Below are positions 20,819-32,581 of a DNA stretch of 64,000 nucleotides, piece by piece. The notes under the pieces were generated by a model, which was given only the letters and a program-made list of their open reading frames with translations, ran no database searches and had not been told where the DNA came from. The stretch lies in contig JAGTXX020000007.1 of the NCBI GenBank assembly GCA_019044685.2, forward strand, positions 682,001 through 746,000, in the 5' to 3' direction. The position numbers and the translations under genes were made by a program. This DNA comes from Nannochloris sp. 'desiccata'. Lineage: Eukaryota; Chlorophyta; Trebouxiophyceae; Chlorellales; Chlorellaceae. Within the stretch, counting starts at the first letter, position 1. Each line of letters opens with the position of its first letter.

Positions 20819-23800
20819 CTAAATCCTCTGAGCTGTTCTTTTTCGTGTCGCACTGGGTAATGCACAGCCACATTCCCATCCTCTGACTGACTCTACAGTC
20901 GATAGATCTTCGCACAGCGCACCCAGCGCGTCAGACGGTCCTTCTAGCTCATATTCCATTACAAACAACCCTGCATCTCTATCTGTACTACCACTGTACG
21001 ATCTAATGTTATGACTATGACGCGTGATAACATTGGCTATATCTGCTAAAAGGCCTTGTCTATCATCACAACGAGCGAGCAACCACACAGCTTGATCAGC
21101 ACCCACACCGGCACCCGCAGCAGAGCCAGGTCCTCCTCCACGCTGTGCTTCACCCATAGCAGAGTCTCCCGGAGCAAGCAAACCTACAGAAGCTGCTAAT
21201 GCTGCATGTTCTCGTAAAAATTTCGCTAATTTAATCCGTGCAGTCTTTGTTTTTGCACTGGCCAACCATTTTTGATGTCGCTTTATAACAGTTGCATTGG
21301 GTGGGCCTTTATAGGTAATCACCTCGACGACTTCAGCATTAGCTAATTCATGATCTGCACCGACTATAGTACCATTCACCTTTGCAGCGACCATCGTATT
21401 CCCCACATCAGTGTGAATATGATACGCAAAATCTACAACAGTCGCTCCCTTGGGTAATCGCATTACCTGCCCTGATGGAGTAAATACAAAGACACCTTGC
21501 CCCAGTAAATCATCAGTCACACACGCAACAAATTCTTGTGCAGTTAGAGTGCCTACAAACTCTTCTTGCCATTGGCGGATAGAGTTCAACCAATTAATTC
21601 GACGAGACATGGTCTGAGAATCAAGACGACAGCCTGGGGCTGTTGTGGTAGTTGATGCAGAGGCAGTAGGGGCAGTGGTCGTACCATTGGGGTAGACTAT
21701 TGCTGATTCAGAAGTAGAGCCGTTACTACTAGTACTCCCATCTTTGCTACCACTATAAGAAGAATACCTGGCAATAATGCCGTTACCATTATTGCTAGTG
21801 CTTCCATTCGACTGGGCTGCTATTGCTCCATTAGTAGCACCATTAGTATTATTATTACCAAGGTCTTCTGTGTCTGATTCACTGGAGATTGAGCCAGCAG
21901 AAGCGGTGCTACCCGTCGCTCCATTTCCAGTGAGTAATGCACCTAATTTAAGCCAGCTTAGCGCTCCAGTTAATTTGCGACTACTACCACCACTTTTACC
22001 ATTAGTACTACTAGAAGCACCATTAGCATTACTAGTACTAGTACCATTACTTGGTGTACTGTCAGTGCTATTCAAAGACCCAGGTGGGTACTGTGTAGGT
22101 GGTCTATCTGCCCCGACTGCTCTTGCATAGTCAGCGCAGGACCATGACTCTACTGCAATACCGTACTGAGCTAATCTCTCCATTTGCTGGGTTCTAATTT
22201 GTACTTCAATGGGGAACAACGTCGAAGTAATTTTCCCACTATTACTCGTACGAGTACTGCCATTTTCAGCAGAAGCTGCGGCGGCTGCCGCGGCTGCAGC
22301 CGCTCGAAGGCCAGTAGGCAGCACAGTAGTATGTAAACTTTGATAATTGTTAGGTTTCGGTGTGGCTATATAATCCTTCATACTACCAGGTACAGGTGCC
22401 CAATGTGCATGTACTAACCCCATCACGTGATAACATAATTGTCTATCAAAAGCACCGGCATCAGCTGGAGCGGTGTCCACAAGTATTCTCAACTGAGCTA
22501 TCTCAGACACATCTCTAACTGACTTTGCATTCGCTTGTAGCTTCCTCCATGAAGAATACATCGCCTTTTTCGTCACTTCAATTCTCAGGCCACGTAGTTT
22601 CGCGCTCAAAAAAGCATCTTCTGCTAAAAAACGACGAAGTTCTGCGGCAGCTGCTTCAACTGCAGGACATTGATGCTCCCATAATCGATCAACGCTTTTC
22701 CGCATGACTGCATACTGTTGTGGCATAGCATACATAAAACTCAACTCTTCAAGCTCTTCTTTAATTGTATACAAGCCAAGAAGGCGTGCTAAGGGGGCGA
22801 AAACTGATAAAGTTTCTTGTGCTATTCTTCGTTGTTTGCCTGGCGGCATTGAAGCCATTGTTCTCATATTGTGTAGTCGATCTGCAAGTTTCACTACAAT
22901 AATACGAACTTCTTCAGTCATTGCTAAGAAAAGGAATTGAAGATCTTGTGCTTTCGCGTCAGATTGACGTGCAGCACTGGTATCTTCTGTTGAAATAGTA
23001 GGAGCAGCAGGGGTCGCACAAACATCGACAGGTGCCAGTGTGTCAGGGAGAGCTGCAGTGGCCCCATTCCCATTTTCAGCAGCTGCCGCTGCTGCTGCTT
23101 CTCTTTCTGGGTGATGTGTTGGCAGCTTACTGAATTTGGTCTCCCCCTCTACTATGCGCTGCACAGCAGGTCCAAAATGAAATCCAATTTCCTCGAGACC
23201 TACTGTCTCACAATCTTCAACAGTGTCGTGGAGTAAACCAGCAGCTAGAGACTCGTAATCCATTCTTAACTCAGCCAAGATACGTGTTACTTCAACAGGG
23301 TGAGTAATGAATGGTTCTCCAGATTTTCGGCGCTGGATAGAGTGAGCATCGTAAGCTAATGACAAAGCTTCTCTGACACGATTGATTTGGTCGGGGGGGA
23401 GGTAGCCGAGTAATGGAGCTAATCGATCTTCCCAGAGGAATTCTTCGGTGATTTCTTCTATTTTCATACGTTGGTAAAACTGCGGAGGGTGATGCGGGAG
23501 GAGATATGGGAATAGGTGAGAGAGAGAGTACAAAGAAATTAAAAGTTTTGCCGGGTCGCGGCGAGGGAAATGTGACAGTTAACGAAATGACAACGTACCG
23601 AGTAGTCTGCTGACTGCAATTTCAATGCACTGCCTTCCAAGGTAGCTTCATCGATCTGCAAATAAGGGGACACGATGCCGGAATTAATGAGTTAATGCGG
23701 GTGAAATACGCGAGTTCTAAGGGGTTAAAAATCACAAAAGAACAAATGAAAGTAACGTACTGTTGCTTTTAGGGCTGTAATCCGCGGTCTAAATTTATGA

Positions 23801-24044
23801 ATGCTTGGTCGGAACGCATACAGTGCTTTGGGACTAGGGCGAGAGGCTAAAATGCCTCGCGAGGGCCGGCGATCTGCAGGCAAAATTGAATGATTGGTTG
23901 TAGTGAAGGGCGAGCGAGCCAGTTTGTTTGTGAAAGCTAAAAATACCACATACCTTGTAATCTAAGCCATGTAGAGCACACATGGAAGTTGTTAACATGC
24001 CCGTCCAGCAGCTGCACCCTTCCTTGTCTCAAACAAGTCGCCAT
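20819..24044 (-). CDS. RSH1: Plastid RelA/SpoT homologue, RSH1 type (HD hydrolase, synthetase, TGS, ACT)
   Basis: Four exons rebuilt from splice sites: 23954-24044 (ATG 24044), 23761-23873, 23599-23655 and 20819-23479. Donors are GTATGT, GTACGT and GTACGT, acceptors CTGCAG, TTGCAG and CCGCAG. All phases agree, giving 973 aa. The first about 85 residues are Arg/Ser-rich without acidic clusters, like a plastid transit peptide, and have no signal peptide. Next come the ppGpp hydrolase HD domain (ITHPVEV, LLHDTVEDCE, KLADRLHNMRT), the synthetase domain (MKDYIATPKPNNYQSLHT, EVQIRTQQM), TGS (VFVFTPSGQVMRLPKGATV) and ACT (CDDRQGLLADIANVITRHS). The order and the ACT domain mark the RSH1 or bacterial long-RSH class, and both active sites look intact. 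A Ser/Asn/Gly-rich insert of about 160 residues separates synthetase from TGS. Likely role: set ppGpp in the plastid. Confidence 0.93.
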
Positions 24045-24823
24045 TTCTTCGGTGTCACGTTAATTCGAGGTCCTATTGCAAAGCGGAAGCCATCCTAAGG
24101 CCGTAAGACACAATGCATGTAAATCTTCAAAATGACATATACCAAAACGCTCGGTTTGGCGTTTAATATGGCAAACAATGCCACCTTGATTTATATTTTC
24201 GAAACGAATTCAAACAAACTTGCGTCGATTAGCACATTACTCCTGTATCCTGAAGTTGAGGAATAGTATGATGGCGACTAGTTTACAGTTTGAAATAGGC
24301 GACCTTTGAGGACGGAGGTATCACCTTTATTGGAGCGCCCCCAACCCCACCAAACAACCCCGGTGTCTTGTATTCATCTCCAATCGGAGATGAGTTGATG
24401 TAACTGCCCCATTTTGGCATCTCAAATTACATTCAGAAGGTGTAGACATATATATATAGATCGACATAGAAGGCAAGACAGGATAAAGGCAATTTGGAGT
24501 CTCTGGAAAGAAAATAGACTTGCAGCATGCAATTCCTTCGCCACTGCCGCCGACTTCCTCCACCTCCGCCTTCGCTTTTGGCGACCTTCCCAGCTGTGTC
24601 TTGCAGCCTGGGACGCAGCAGAGTCACCTGGACGTACAGCTGATGTCCTACTCCTTGTCTAAGGGCGCAGGAGAGGGAGCTATCTAGGTGTATAAAATCA
24701 TAAATAGCTGGCCATGATTTGCATGAAGTGAATTTATAAAATTTAAAATTCAATTATGAAATTTTCAGCCTAAATATTTCACATTTCCAGTGTTCTGACT
24801 ACTTGTTTTGTTTATACTTCACA
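24045..24823. other. Divergent intergenic region between RSH1 and the coiled-coil gene
   Basis: 780 bases without a supportable gene. A TA-rich stretch near 24450-24460 could be a core promoter element. Small frames on the minus strand lack homology. Confidence 0.5.
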
Positions 24824-25532
24824 ATGGAGAATCATTTGAAGTTAACTGTTGCCAAGAAGCGTGCAAGGGAGGACCCTGATTGGGTGTGTTCTGAGAATGA
24901 CAGTGATTGTGAAAACGTTGACGTGCCTGCCCTTCAACAGGAATTGGCAAAGTTGCGCAAAGAAAACCTCACCCTGAAGAAGATGCTTAAGCAAGCGTAT
25001 GATGGCCAGCCTGCGGCTGTTGCTGTTGCTCCCGAAATGTCTGCCGAAGCGATCAAGAACTCAGCTGAGAGACTTCTCAAGTCTTTGGCCACCAGTATCA
25101 AGAACCAGATGGTATACAAACCAAGCTTGAAACGTAAGTTTTCATTCTCCAAGTATGGGTGATTGACTGCATGGCACCTGCAATTTAAAACAAGATCACA
25201 GGACTGAACGGTAGTTGAATTTAAAGTTTGTCTTCTGAACTTTCTACTTTGCAGATGGCACTTCTCGCGTATCTGTCGAGATTCCCAACCTTTCCTTACC
25301 CGAGGTTGAAGCCTTGATGGGAAAGGACTTGTACGCTTCCGCCAGTAAGGGCAAGAAGCAGGTCTCCGTGCTCGCCAAAGAGGACGCTCTTGATCAACTT
25401 TTTGGTTGCTACGCTCTGCGCAAGTCTCTCAGGTACGGTTCTGAGCTTTACTTGAAGGAAGGCTTGAAGATGATTTACTCTAAGGAGACCAGGGTATTGA
25501 AAGCCACTGGTAGCTGTGCTATGTCTCGTTAA
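24824..25532 (+). CDS. Small coiled-coil protein of unknown function, apparently highly expressed
   Basis: Two exons, 24824-25133 and 25255-25532 (donor GTAAGT, acceptor TTGCAG, phase 1), 195 aa. The frame reaches a TTG at 24803, but the ATG at 24824 is the first. An N-terminal KKRARED patch may be a nuclear signal. Residues about 38-60 form a coiled coil (LQQELAKLRKENLTLKKML) with leucines at heptad positions, like a bZIP zipper without a basic region. The second half is compact and Lys/Leu-rich (YASASKGKKQVSVL, ALRKSLRYGSELYLKEGLK). Codons are strongly biased (AAG for Lys, GCT/GCC for Ala, CGT/CGC for Arg), as in SQD1 of this window, which implies strong expression. It lies between the two RSH genes. 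No family is recognised. Confidence 0.8.
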
Positions 25533-25849
25533 AGGGCTGTCATTGTAGCTTCACAAGACTTTTAATTGTTTTTTCATTATGTACCTTCACAACTGCCAAT
25601 AATATGTCAAATTCTTTACAGCCAGAGACACGGAGATATATACACAGTAAAAGGAACAATTACCAATCTGCAGAGTTGCTGACAAATTATTCAAAGAAAA
25701 AAGTAAATCAAATATCTGATATCTCAAAATCCCTCTCTCTCTTTCCACCACTGTCTGCTCTGTCGTTGCAGAGAGAAACCACGCACAGCTTCAATAGGGG
25801 AGAGCTTATTTTCTACATTTATTTCTCTAATATACAAATACTACTACTG
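25533..25849. other. Convergent intergenic region
   Basis: 3' flanks of the coiled-coil gene and RSH2/3. Pyrimidine-rich stretch near 25730-25760. No gene is seen. Confidence 0.5.
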
Positions 25850-28800
25850 CTACACTTTGACAGTTTCCTGGGTTAATACTATATAATCTCCATCTTGTAG
25901 ACACGTCGATTCAGACACCATCCTATTATTCAAATTAACTACACCTTGTCGACGACGCTGACCAGCACCTTCTCTACGAGCGACTGCACCAGCTGTCGTT
26001 CCACGAGGGACACGGAGAATACTTCCACTAGGCCAGATAAGGACCATGACATCCTGTGCAGATTCAGCAGCGGCGGCGGCAGCAGAGGCTCCGCCGACAA
26101 TGCTTGGCTCGCCATTTTTATATCCTAAAATTTCACCAGAAACAGCAGCAGCAGCAGGATTCAACAACCCTTGGGGATGCTTGCCATCTTCACCAGCACT
26201 TGCAGGAATCTCATTTCCGATATCAGCACCCCACTCCAACATTGATCTTAACAACCTAATTCTATTATTCAAAAAAGCCGTCTCTTCTACCAGGGCATTG
26301 TTAGTATTCGTGTTCTTACTGCTAGGCATTGAGTCGTTAGGACGTCCTGTTGTTTTTTCAACATGCCCTGCGTGTACTGCAGAATGCTCTTCCTCATCTG
26401 AATATTGATACCGTTGATGAGAAGGAGTACCAGTACCAGTACCAGCAAAGGCATCCTCTTCACCTGAGCTCATCTCAGATTCTCCACTGGTGCTGCTGCT
26501 CTCATTACCCCCAAGCAGCACGTCGGCTGCCAAAGGAACAGCGACAGTAGGCAATTTCTGTCCAAATTTATCCAATCTATGATATTTACCATCAGAACAC
26601 AAGGTAAATAATTCTAAATTAACGGATAGATCACCTTGCCCTGGTGAAAAATACCCTTTTTCAGCTACATAATCTAGAATAGCCGAGTACTCCATTGGCG
26701 CAGCTTTTGTTGTATGTGAAGACTGAAAACGACGAGACGTCAACGACACAGCAACAATTAACCGCATACCTTCAGATTCAGATTCTACAACCACAGCATC
26801 ACGCAATTGTCCACCACGTGAAATGTGCAACACAGGATGCCCAGTAGCAATTGCTTCTCTTGCCGGAGCACCCGCCCCAGGTATTGCCGGTGTATGTTCT
26901 TTATATGCCCAATGTGCCGCTCTACCGTACTCTGCCACTTCATGCATCGTAGCAGTACGTATTTGTACTTCCATAGGTACTCCACCCGGTCCCATTACAG
27001 CTGTATGTAGAGATTGATACCCAGATTCTTTGGGTTGCGCTATGTAATCGTCATCTTCACCATCAACTTTCTTCCACATTCTATGTACAGCTGGAAGCAA
27101 TTTATAACAGGCAGAAATAGCCTCTAATTCGCGTGCACCAGAGAAATCTTCTACTACAACGCGTAATGCACGAGCGTCGTATACTTTACTTAAAGGAACG
27201 CCTTTTCTTGCCATTTTCTTAAATGCAGAAAATAAGCTTTTCACTCGTCCTTGCACTGAAACTTCAAGTCCTGAAGCGACACCTTCCATTGTAATTTCTT
27301 GTAGTAAGGCACGTGCACACCCCTGTAGTACTTCTAAACCTCTACGCGCAGAAGGTGGTATATTTAATCGTTCCATATTGAATGTACTAGCATCAAATGG
27401 TAGTACACTTCGGACCAGTTCCCGTACTTCTAATTGTTCATTCGTCAGATATTGTGCCTCAGGATCAGTTTTGCAGTCAAGAACGTGTTCATTTTCAAGA
27501 GTCTGTTGATGTTTCTTTTCTTCAGGGGGAATGTGGTGAGGGACAGTTGCGTGGGCGGCACCGAGCCAACCAGGCTCACCGCCACTCCTTCTCTCTACTT
27601 TAGTATTAAGATGAGTACTGCTAGTACGATTACTACTACTAAGGATTTTACTGCCACTTTCATCTCCTTCTGCTGAGAAGGAAGAATCCCATGAGTCTAT
27701 TGGTGCCATTGCAGCATGCGGAATATTCACCAAACCCCACATCTCATCCAGCTCAGCACGCAAAGCACGATATTCATTTGGCTGTAAAACAGCAAAGCAT
27801 AAATCTTCAAGTTCGCTCTTCAAAGCAAACATACCGAGACGTTCTGATAAAGAGCACCATACTCTGCGGGTTTCATCTGCCACCGCTTTCTGTTTGTCTG
27901 GAGCTAGAGCGTATACAGTACGCATGTTGTGCAACCTATCTGCTAGTTTAACGACTATAACTAATGGTTCAGAGACCATGGTGACGATCATGTGGCGCAA
28001 TTGCGCCGCTTCTTCTGGTGTCGGCTCAGCATCGTTCAATCGTAATCTTCTTCTAACCAATTGATTTGTGGCACTTAATTGAGAGACTTTACTGACCATA
28101 GAAGCGATTTGTGGACCGAATTCGAGTTGAATAGATTCTAAATCGACGCCAGCGTCATCTAAAACATCGTGTAATAAAGCAGTTATAATAGCTGCTTCTG
28201 CTCTGGTGTCTTCTTCGGTCGGTGCAAGCAAGCCTTCTACTATAGCAGCAGTAGCGACACAATGAGCGACATACGGTTCTTTATTTTTACGGAATTGACC
28301 TTTATGTGCTAGAGCAGCGAATTCTACAGCGCGTTGGACTGCGGGTCGTGTAAAGAATCTACTGCCTGTGATGTCAATGCCATAGAGCGCCGCAGGTTCT
28401 GGCGCTGACCTTAAGGAGGCAGCTGTCATCCATGGTTCTATTCTTTCCCATGCAGAGCGTGCTCCATAGAAGACAAATCCACCCATAGATAGCGCTAAAG
28501 TCATGAAACTTGCTGCCATCAATAGAGCTGCGTGAGGCTCCGGCGTGCTGTGAAGCAATGAAGCTGAATGGTGGAGAATTGGGTTCGCTGTGGGGGTAAG
28601 GAAGTTATGGAATCAAGGTCAGGGAAATTATATTTGTTACTTTGTACTATTTGTTACTTAAATGATATGTATATGCAAAATACAAGCTGGCAAGTATCCA
28701 CTGAAGTTTAAACCCCAATAGATCTCTCAAAAGATAACATGGCCAGAATATATGCTTGAACCTACCTGCTGCAAAATGATGTGCTGTCGGGGGGATGCTC

Positions 28801-28973
28801 TCGGCAATACTATTGGGAATCTCGTGGCTAAAGATCTTCAAAGCTGCACGCGCACTTGTTCCAGGCGTAAGTGTCGCACAGGGGCGTAATCGAGGGGGTC
28901 GAGTGATCTTGAGCCAGCTCCGAAGGCCAAAGGGTCGGGAGGAACCAGTCATACTATCTCCTCTTGCCTGCAT
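25850..28973 (-). CDS. RSH2/3: Plastid RelA/SpoT homologue, RSH2/3 type
   Basis: Two exons: 28766-28973 (ATG 28973) and 25850-28587. The 178-nt intron has donor GTAGGT and acceptor CCCCACAG, phase 1, giving 981 aa. The long frame alone has no ATG start. Residues 1-85 are Arg/Ser/Ala-rich and transit-peptide-like. A hydrophobic segment at about 100-120 (ALLMAASFMTLALSMGGFVFYG) could anchor it in a membrane. The HD hydrolase shows AHKGQ, LLHDVLDDAG and KLADRLHNMRT. The synthetase shows GRVKSLFSAFKKM, DYIAQPKESGYQSLHTAV, MEVQIRTATMHEVAEYG and AHWAYKE. The end carries a short TGS-like segment (MVLIWPSGSILRVPRGTTA, then DGDYIVLT) and no ACT domain, which matches plant RSH2/RSH3 rather than RSH1. 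Two Ser/Glu/Gly-rich inserts break the C-terminal half. Confidence 0.92.
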
Positions 28974-29499
28974 ACTAGCTGTTCTGACCACCCCGGAAAC
29001 AGACCTTGTAGGGAAGGTTTTAGACAAACTGCAATTCAGATTAAGATATATTTTTATTTGTTCCTAAGGAATGGGAGATATCTATCGGTGTAGTCATTTG
29101 TATACAGCGCTGTATTTTTATTTATTTTTATTTCAAACCTAGACTTCTCCGCCAGTACTGGTAGGTTTTGATCCATGCTTTCAAAGCAAGTTGCTGCTCT
29201 TTTTCATAGTTTATTATTTCCAGGCTCCTCAGGCCCATTACTTTGACATTTTGAGCATTACTAACTATTTCTGTATATACATACATCACGTCTGTAACGA
29301 TACGCTTTTCGTTGTAAAGTCTCAGACTTTGTTAGTAATTTAGTGATTGCACCCAATAAGATCACTTTTCCGCTGGTGTTTATTTTGAAGGCGCCTGTGC
29401 ACCGTGCAGACCAAAAACAATCATTATATTCAGAATTGTCTCTGCGTTTTTGCTTTTTCCCTCTGCAACACGCGATAATAGATTACGTCTGAAACCGCC
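28974..29499. other. Divergent intergenic region
   Basis: Shared upstream region of RSH2/3 (-) and the ARM protein (+). No gene is seen. Confidence 0.5.
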
Positions 29500-31365
29500 A
29501 TGGCTGGCACCCCGTCTCGTCGTATCGCTCGGAATTCTGCTCTCTTCCCTGACGAGGATGTAGAAATTACTAGTAGTTATCGAGCAACATATGGCGGCCC
29601 TGCTGGCTTATCTGCATCATCATGGACTTCGCGTAGCACAATCAGCCCGGGCTCGACCCCCGTTGCCTCTCGACAGCACTCCCAAAATCATTCCTTTTCT
29701 GCTACTTCTGGGGCAGGAGGAGGACAAGGCGGCGGTGGAGATAGTGTAAATAATCTCTCTGAGAGCCGTGTTCGATCTCCTATGTCTCCAGGAGAAAGCT
29801 CTTCTTCTATTAGACTCGAGATGGAGCGATTAGACCTACAAGATAGCGGCACAGTCGGCAGTGGAAAAGTAGTAGTTGGAGCAGTATCTGGTAGTGGTGT
29901 TAATCACAATATGAATACGAATAGTATGAGTAATTTCGATCCTGTGTCTAGAGCAGAGGCAGCATTAGTTGCTGCTCGACAGCAACTTGCAGCCAGTAGT
30001 GGCGCTGCTGCTGCTGCTGCTGGAATGGTGGCGGGGACATTGCCACCTTTACTGGAGGACCCACCTTCTTCTTCTTCTTGTTCTTCACTTCCCCAGGAAG
30101 ATAGTGAACGCGATATGAATGGTTCTCGACTAGCGAATACCGACGGCATCTCCCCATCCAAACTCCCTTTTGCCCCTCTAGCTGGCAGCAGTGATCCTCC
30201 ACTCACCGCTGCTGCTATGGATGCAGCACACCGAGTAGCTGGCCTGGTCTCAATCTTAACGACTGGTCGACCTAATGAACAAGTTAAAGCTTCAGAAGAT
30301 CTACATAGTATACTAAAAAAACATGGAGAACCAGTGCAACGAGCTACACATCTAGCAGGCGGTACCCATATGCTATTTACTCTATTCCAGTCTAAACAAA
30401 AACAAAGTCAACCAGAGCTACAAAACGCCTGCGCTGCTGCATTGGCTGAAGTGTGTCACCATCCACCTGCATTAGAAGAACTCGTTGCGCTTCCAGACGG
30501 TCCTTCAATTATCATTGCTGCCTGTTTAAGAGGAATTGCATCGGGTAGTGAAGTATATACAAGTTTATTTATTTCTCTTGTATCGAATGCAAATAAAGAT
30601 AGCAATGATGCGGTAAAAGCTGCGTGTGCGGTACATAAAGCAGTGCGTGTGCTTGCTGATATCTTGGCTGGTAGCGTGAGTGAGAAGAGCGAAAATAAAA
30701 GTAGAATTGACAGTAGAACACAAGAGAATGCTTCTTCTCAAAAATTAGCATTAGCAGCTCTAGAAGCCCTGTGCCTAGCTGATCCTGGCCCAAATCTAAG
30801 AAAATTCGCTTGGGGAGGTGGTCTTGCATCACTTGTTCCACTAATAAAACCACCATTTGACCATACAACAGCATCTGCAATGCATTTATTATTACTTGCA
30901 CTCGACCAAGACAAACGTCACGCAGAGTCTCTGTGTTCACCTAGTAGCTTAATTGAAGAATTGTCAGTCTTAATAGCCGACTCTGATGTAGAGTTGAGTT
31001 TACAAATCGGTGCTACAAAGGTATTAGGCGCTGTAGCTGCTTTACGAAGTAGAAAAGCTGATGCATCCCAAGCTTTAAATGACTGTGCTCTCCCTCGGGC
31101 ATGCGAAGTACTCCACCAAGCTGAAGCATTATGGTCTCAAGGGGCTCCTAAGAATGATGAGATTGCAGATTTACATGCAGCATGTGCTGCTCTTGTAGCT
31201 CACTTATCTGTTGGGTCTCCATTATGTTGCCATGTAGTGCTGTTCCATGCTGAAGCATTGAGGACCGTGGTGTCGGTGTTGGCTGGAAGGCATGAATTTG
31301 GATTGGTGGAAGCAGTGTTGGGAGCGACTGCAAACTATGCTGCAGCCCCAACAGTGGTCCTTTGA
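29500..31365 (+). CDS. Armadillo-type helical-repeat protein (621 aa)
   Basis: A single exon with ATG in context CCGCCATGG, close to a Kozak consensus. Residues 1-240 are disordered, rich in Ser, Gly and Ala. From about 245 to the end runs a superhelical repeat region: LVSILTTGRPNEQVKASEDL, LHSILKKHG, LQNACAAALAEVCHHPPALE, LALAALEALCLADPG, LRKFAWGGGLASLVPLI, and ASAMHLLLLALDQDK. The repeated pattern (L-x-x-L followed about 40 residues later by N/A-A-x-A-L) is that of ARM/HEAT repeats, and the central 'QNACAAALAEV' is the classic ARM helix 3. Such proteins are scaffolds or transport adaptors. No specific partner can be named. Confidence 0.75.
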   Translation: MAGTPSRRIARNSALFPDEDVEITSSYRATYGGPAGLSASSWTSRSTISPGSTPVASRQHSQNHSFSATSGAGGGQGGGGDSVNNLSESRVRSPMSPGESSSSIRLEMERLDLQDSGTVGSGKVVVGAVSGSGVNHNMNTNSMSNFDPVSRAEAALVAARQQLAASSGAAAAAAGMVAGTLPPLLEDPPSSSSCSSLPQEDSERDMNGSRLANTDGISPSKLPFAPLAGSSDPPLTAAAMDAAHRVAGLVSILTTGRPNEQVKASEDLHSILKKHGEPVQRATHLAGGTHMLFTLFQSKQKQSQPELQNACAAALAEVCHHPPALEELVALPDGPSIIIAACLRGIASGSEVYTSLFISLVSNANKDSNDAVKAACAVHKAVRVLADILAGSVSEKSENKSRIDSRTQENASSQKLALAALEALCLADPGPNLRKFAWGGGLASLVPLIKPPFDHTTASAMHLLLLALDQDKRHAESLCSPSSLIEELSVLIADSDVELSLQIGATKVLGAVAALRSRKADASQALNDCALPRACEVLHQAEALWSQGAPKNDEIADLHAACAALVAHLSVGSPLCCHVVLFHAEALRTVVSVLAGRHEFGLVEAVLGATANYAAAPTVVL

Positions 31366-31570
31366 GAATGATACGTGATACAAGGGTGCGTGCTCTTTTT
31401 TGATTTATATAATCTGTACACTTTGATCTGTATTCATAAAATGAAAAATGAGTTTGCTCCCCTCTTCTTCCATTTTGTACGAGCCAACTGTGAATTTTTT
31501 TATATTCTGCACAGTGCATCTCAATAACAAGTAATTTTAATTCAAACAGAAGTATATATCAATCAGTTCC

Positions 31571-32581
31571 TTAATGAACTATCTCAGAAATAGAAGGGTG
31601 CAAATGTGTCCACGCCTTCTCCGCACCAACAGTACCATCAGTTGCAAATGCCGCCACGAGAGCACTAAATTTCGATGGCTGTTGTAAATACATCCAATGG
31701 TTCTCTTCCTCAAAGAAAAAATTCTTGCAACCGGGTACTAATCTCCCGACTTCCTCCACACCCCACCACGGGAACACAGCACTCCGTCTACCTATTATAT
31801 TAATACAAGGAATTTTAATTTGTTGCAACACTGGTCGCCAGTCGAGGGCGGTGTGATCTGCCATTAATGCTGCTAGAGCAACGGGATTTGCACGTAGAGT
31901 TTCATTTTCAAGTACCTTCATAGCATCAGGAGCGATCCCAGGGCCGGCACAGAATAACGCATTGTCCTTCGCAAAGCCTTTAAAGTCTGTTAACAACCGA
32001 CACTGCAACCTAGTTAATGAAGCTGTATCATAGCAGCCAGTAGATCCAGCCTTCCAATCAATGGCTATATTTTGTAATGGTGCTTGATCTACAAATACAG
32101 CTTGCGAAATACGGTCGCCAGCAAACAACTCAAAATAACTCCAAATGATTGCAGCGCCCATGCTGGCGCCCACTACGGTGACGTTCTCCAAGTTTAATCC
32201 TCTCAACAAATTATGCAAATCAGCAGCAAGACGGGCGACGTGAAATCCAACTGCTGGTTTATCAGATTCTCCATGGTGCCGTAGATCGTATGTTATTACT
32301 TGGCATGTTCTGGCGATAATCCTCGTGTTGAGATCCCAGTAATGCCGAGAACCTGACCACCCATGAATCAAGCAGACGACCGGCCCATGGGAACCGAAGC
32401 GTTCATAATGAAGGGTGACACCATCGTTGGTGGTAATGTTGCCAACAGGAGGGACGTCAACGCGAGGAGTGGAGGCAGCAGCGGTGGGAGTTGAGGCTGG
32501 AATGGTAGTGCCGTTGTGGGGGCTGGGTGGGAGGGAGCTTCCGGCTAAGCTTGCAGAGCGACTGTTAGTACCGTTTTCCAT
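31571..32581 (-). CDS. Alpha/beta-hydrolase-fold protein, unknown substrate
   Basis: A single exon of 336 aa, ATG at 32581. A Ser/Thr/Pro-rich leader of about 45 residues precedes the domain. Domain motifs: VTLHYERFG, LIHGWSGSRHYWD (oxyanion HGW), YDLRHHGESDKP, nucleophile Ser140 in VVGASMGAA, and His295 in EENHWMY. At the usual acid position after strand 7 the sequence reads GRRSAVFP, without the expected Asp. The acid may instead be Asp165 in VFVDQAP, after strand 6, an arrangement known in some family members. The sequence most resembles the epoxide hydrolase, haloperoxidase and MhpC-like group. The substrate cannot be named. The convergent neighbour is the ARM protein and the divergent neighbour is SQD1. 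Confidence 0.8.
   Translation of the reverse strand: MENGTNSRSASLAGSSLPPSPHNGTTIPASTPTAAASTPRVDVPPVGNITTNDGVTLHYERFGSHGPVVCLIHGWSGSRHYWDLNTRIIARTCQVITYDLRHHGESDKPAVGFHVARLAADLHNLLRGLNLENVTVVGASMGAAIIWSYFELFAGDRISQAVFVDQAPLQNIAIDWKAGSTGCYDTASLTRLQCRLLTDFKGFAKDNALFCAGPGIAPDAMKVLENETLRANPVALAALMADHTALDWRPVLQQIKIPCINIIGRRSAVFPWWGVEEVGRLVPGCKNFFFEEENHWMYLQQPSKFSALVAAFATDGTVGAEKAWTHLHPSISEIVH

Noticed and set aside
24327..24753. Two overlapping minus-strand frames between RSH1 and the coiled-coil gene
   Set aside because: No domain, biased composition, no splice partners. They overlap each other in different frames.
30569..30940. Minus-strand frame of 123 codons
   Set aside because: It lies entirely inside the ARM-repeat coding sequence on the other strand and has no recognisable content.
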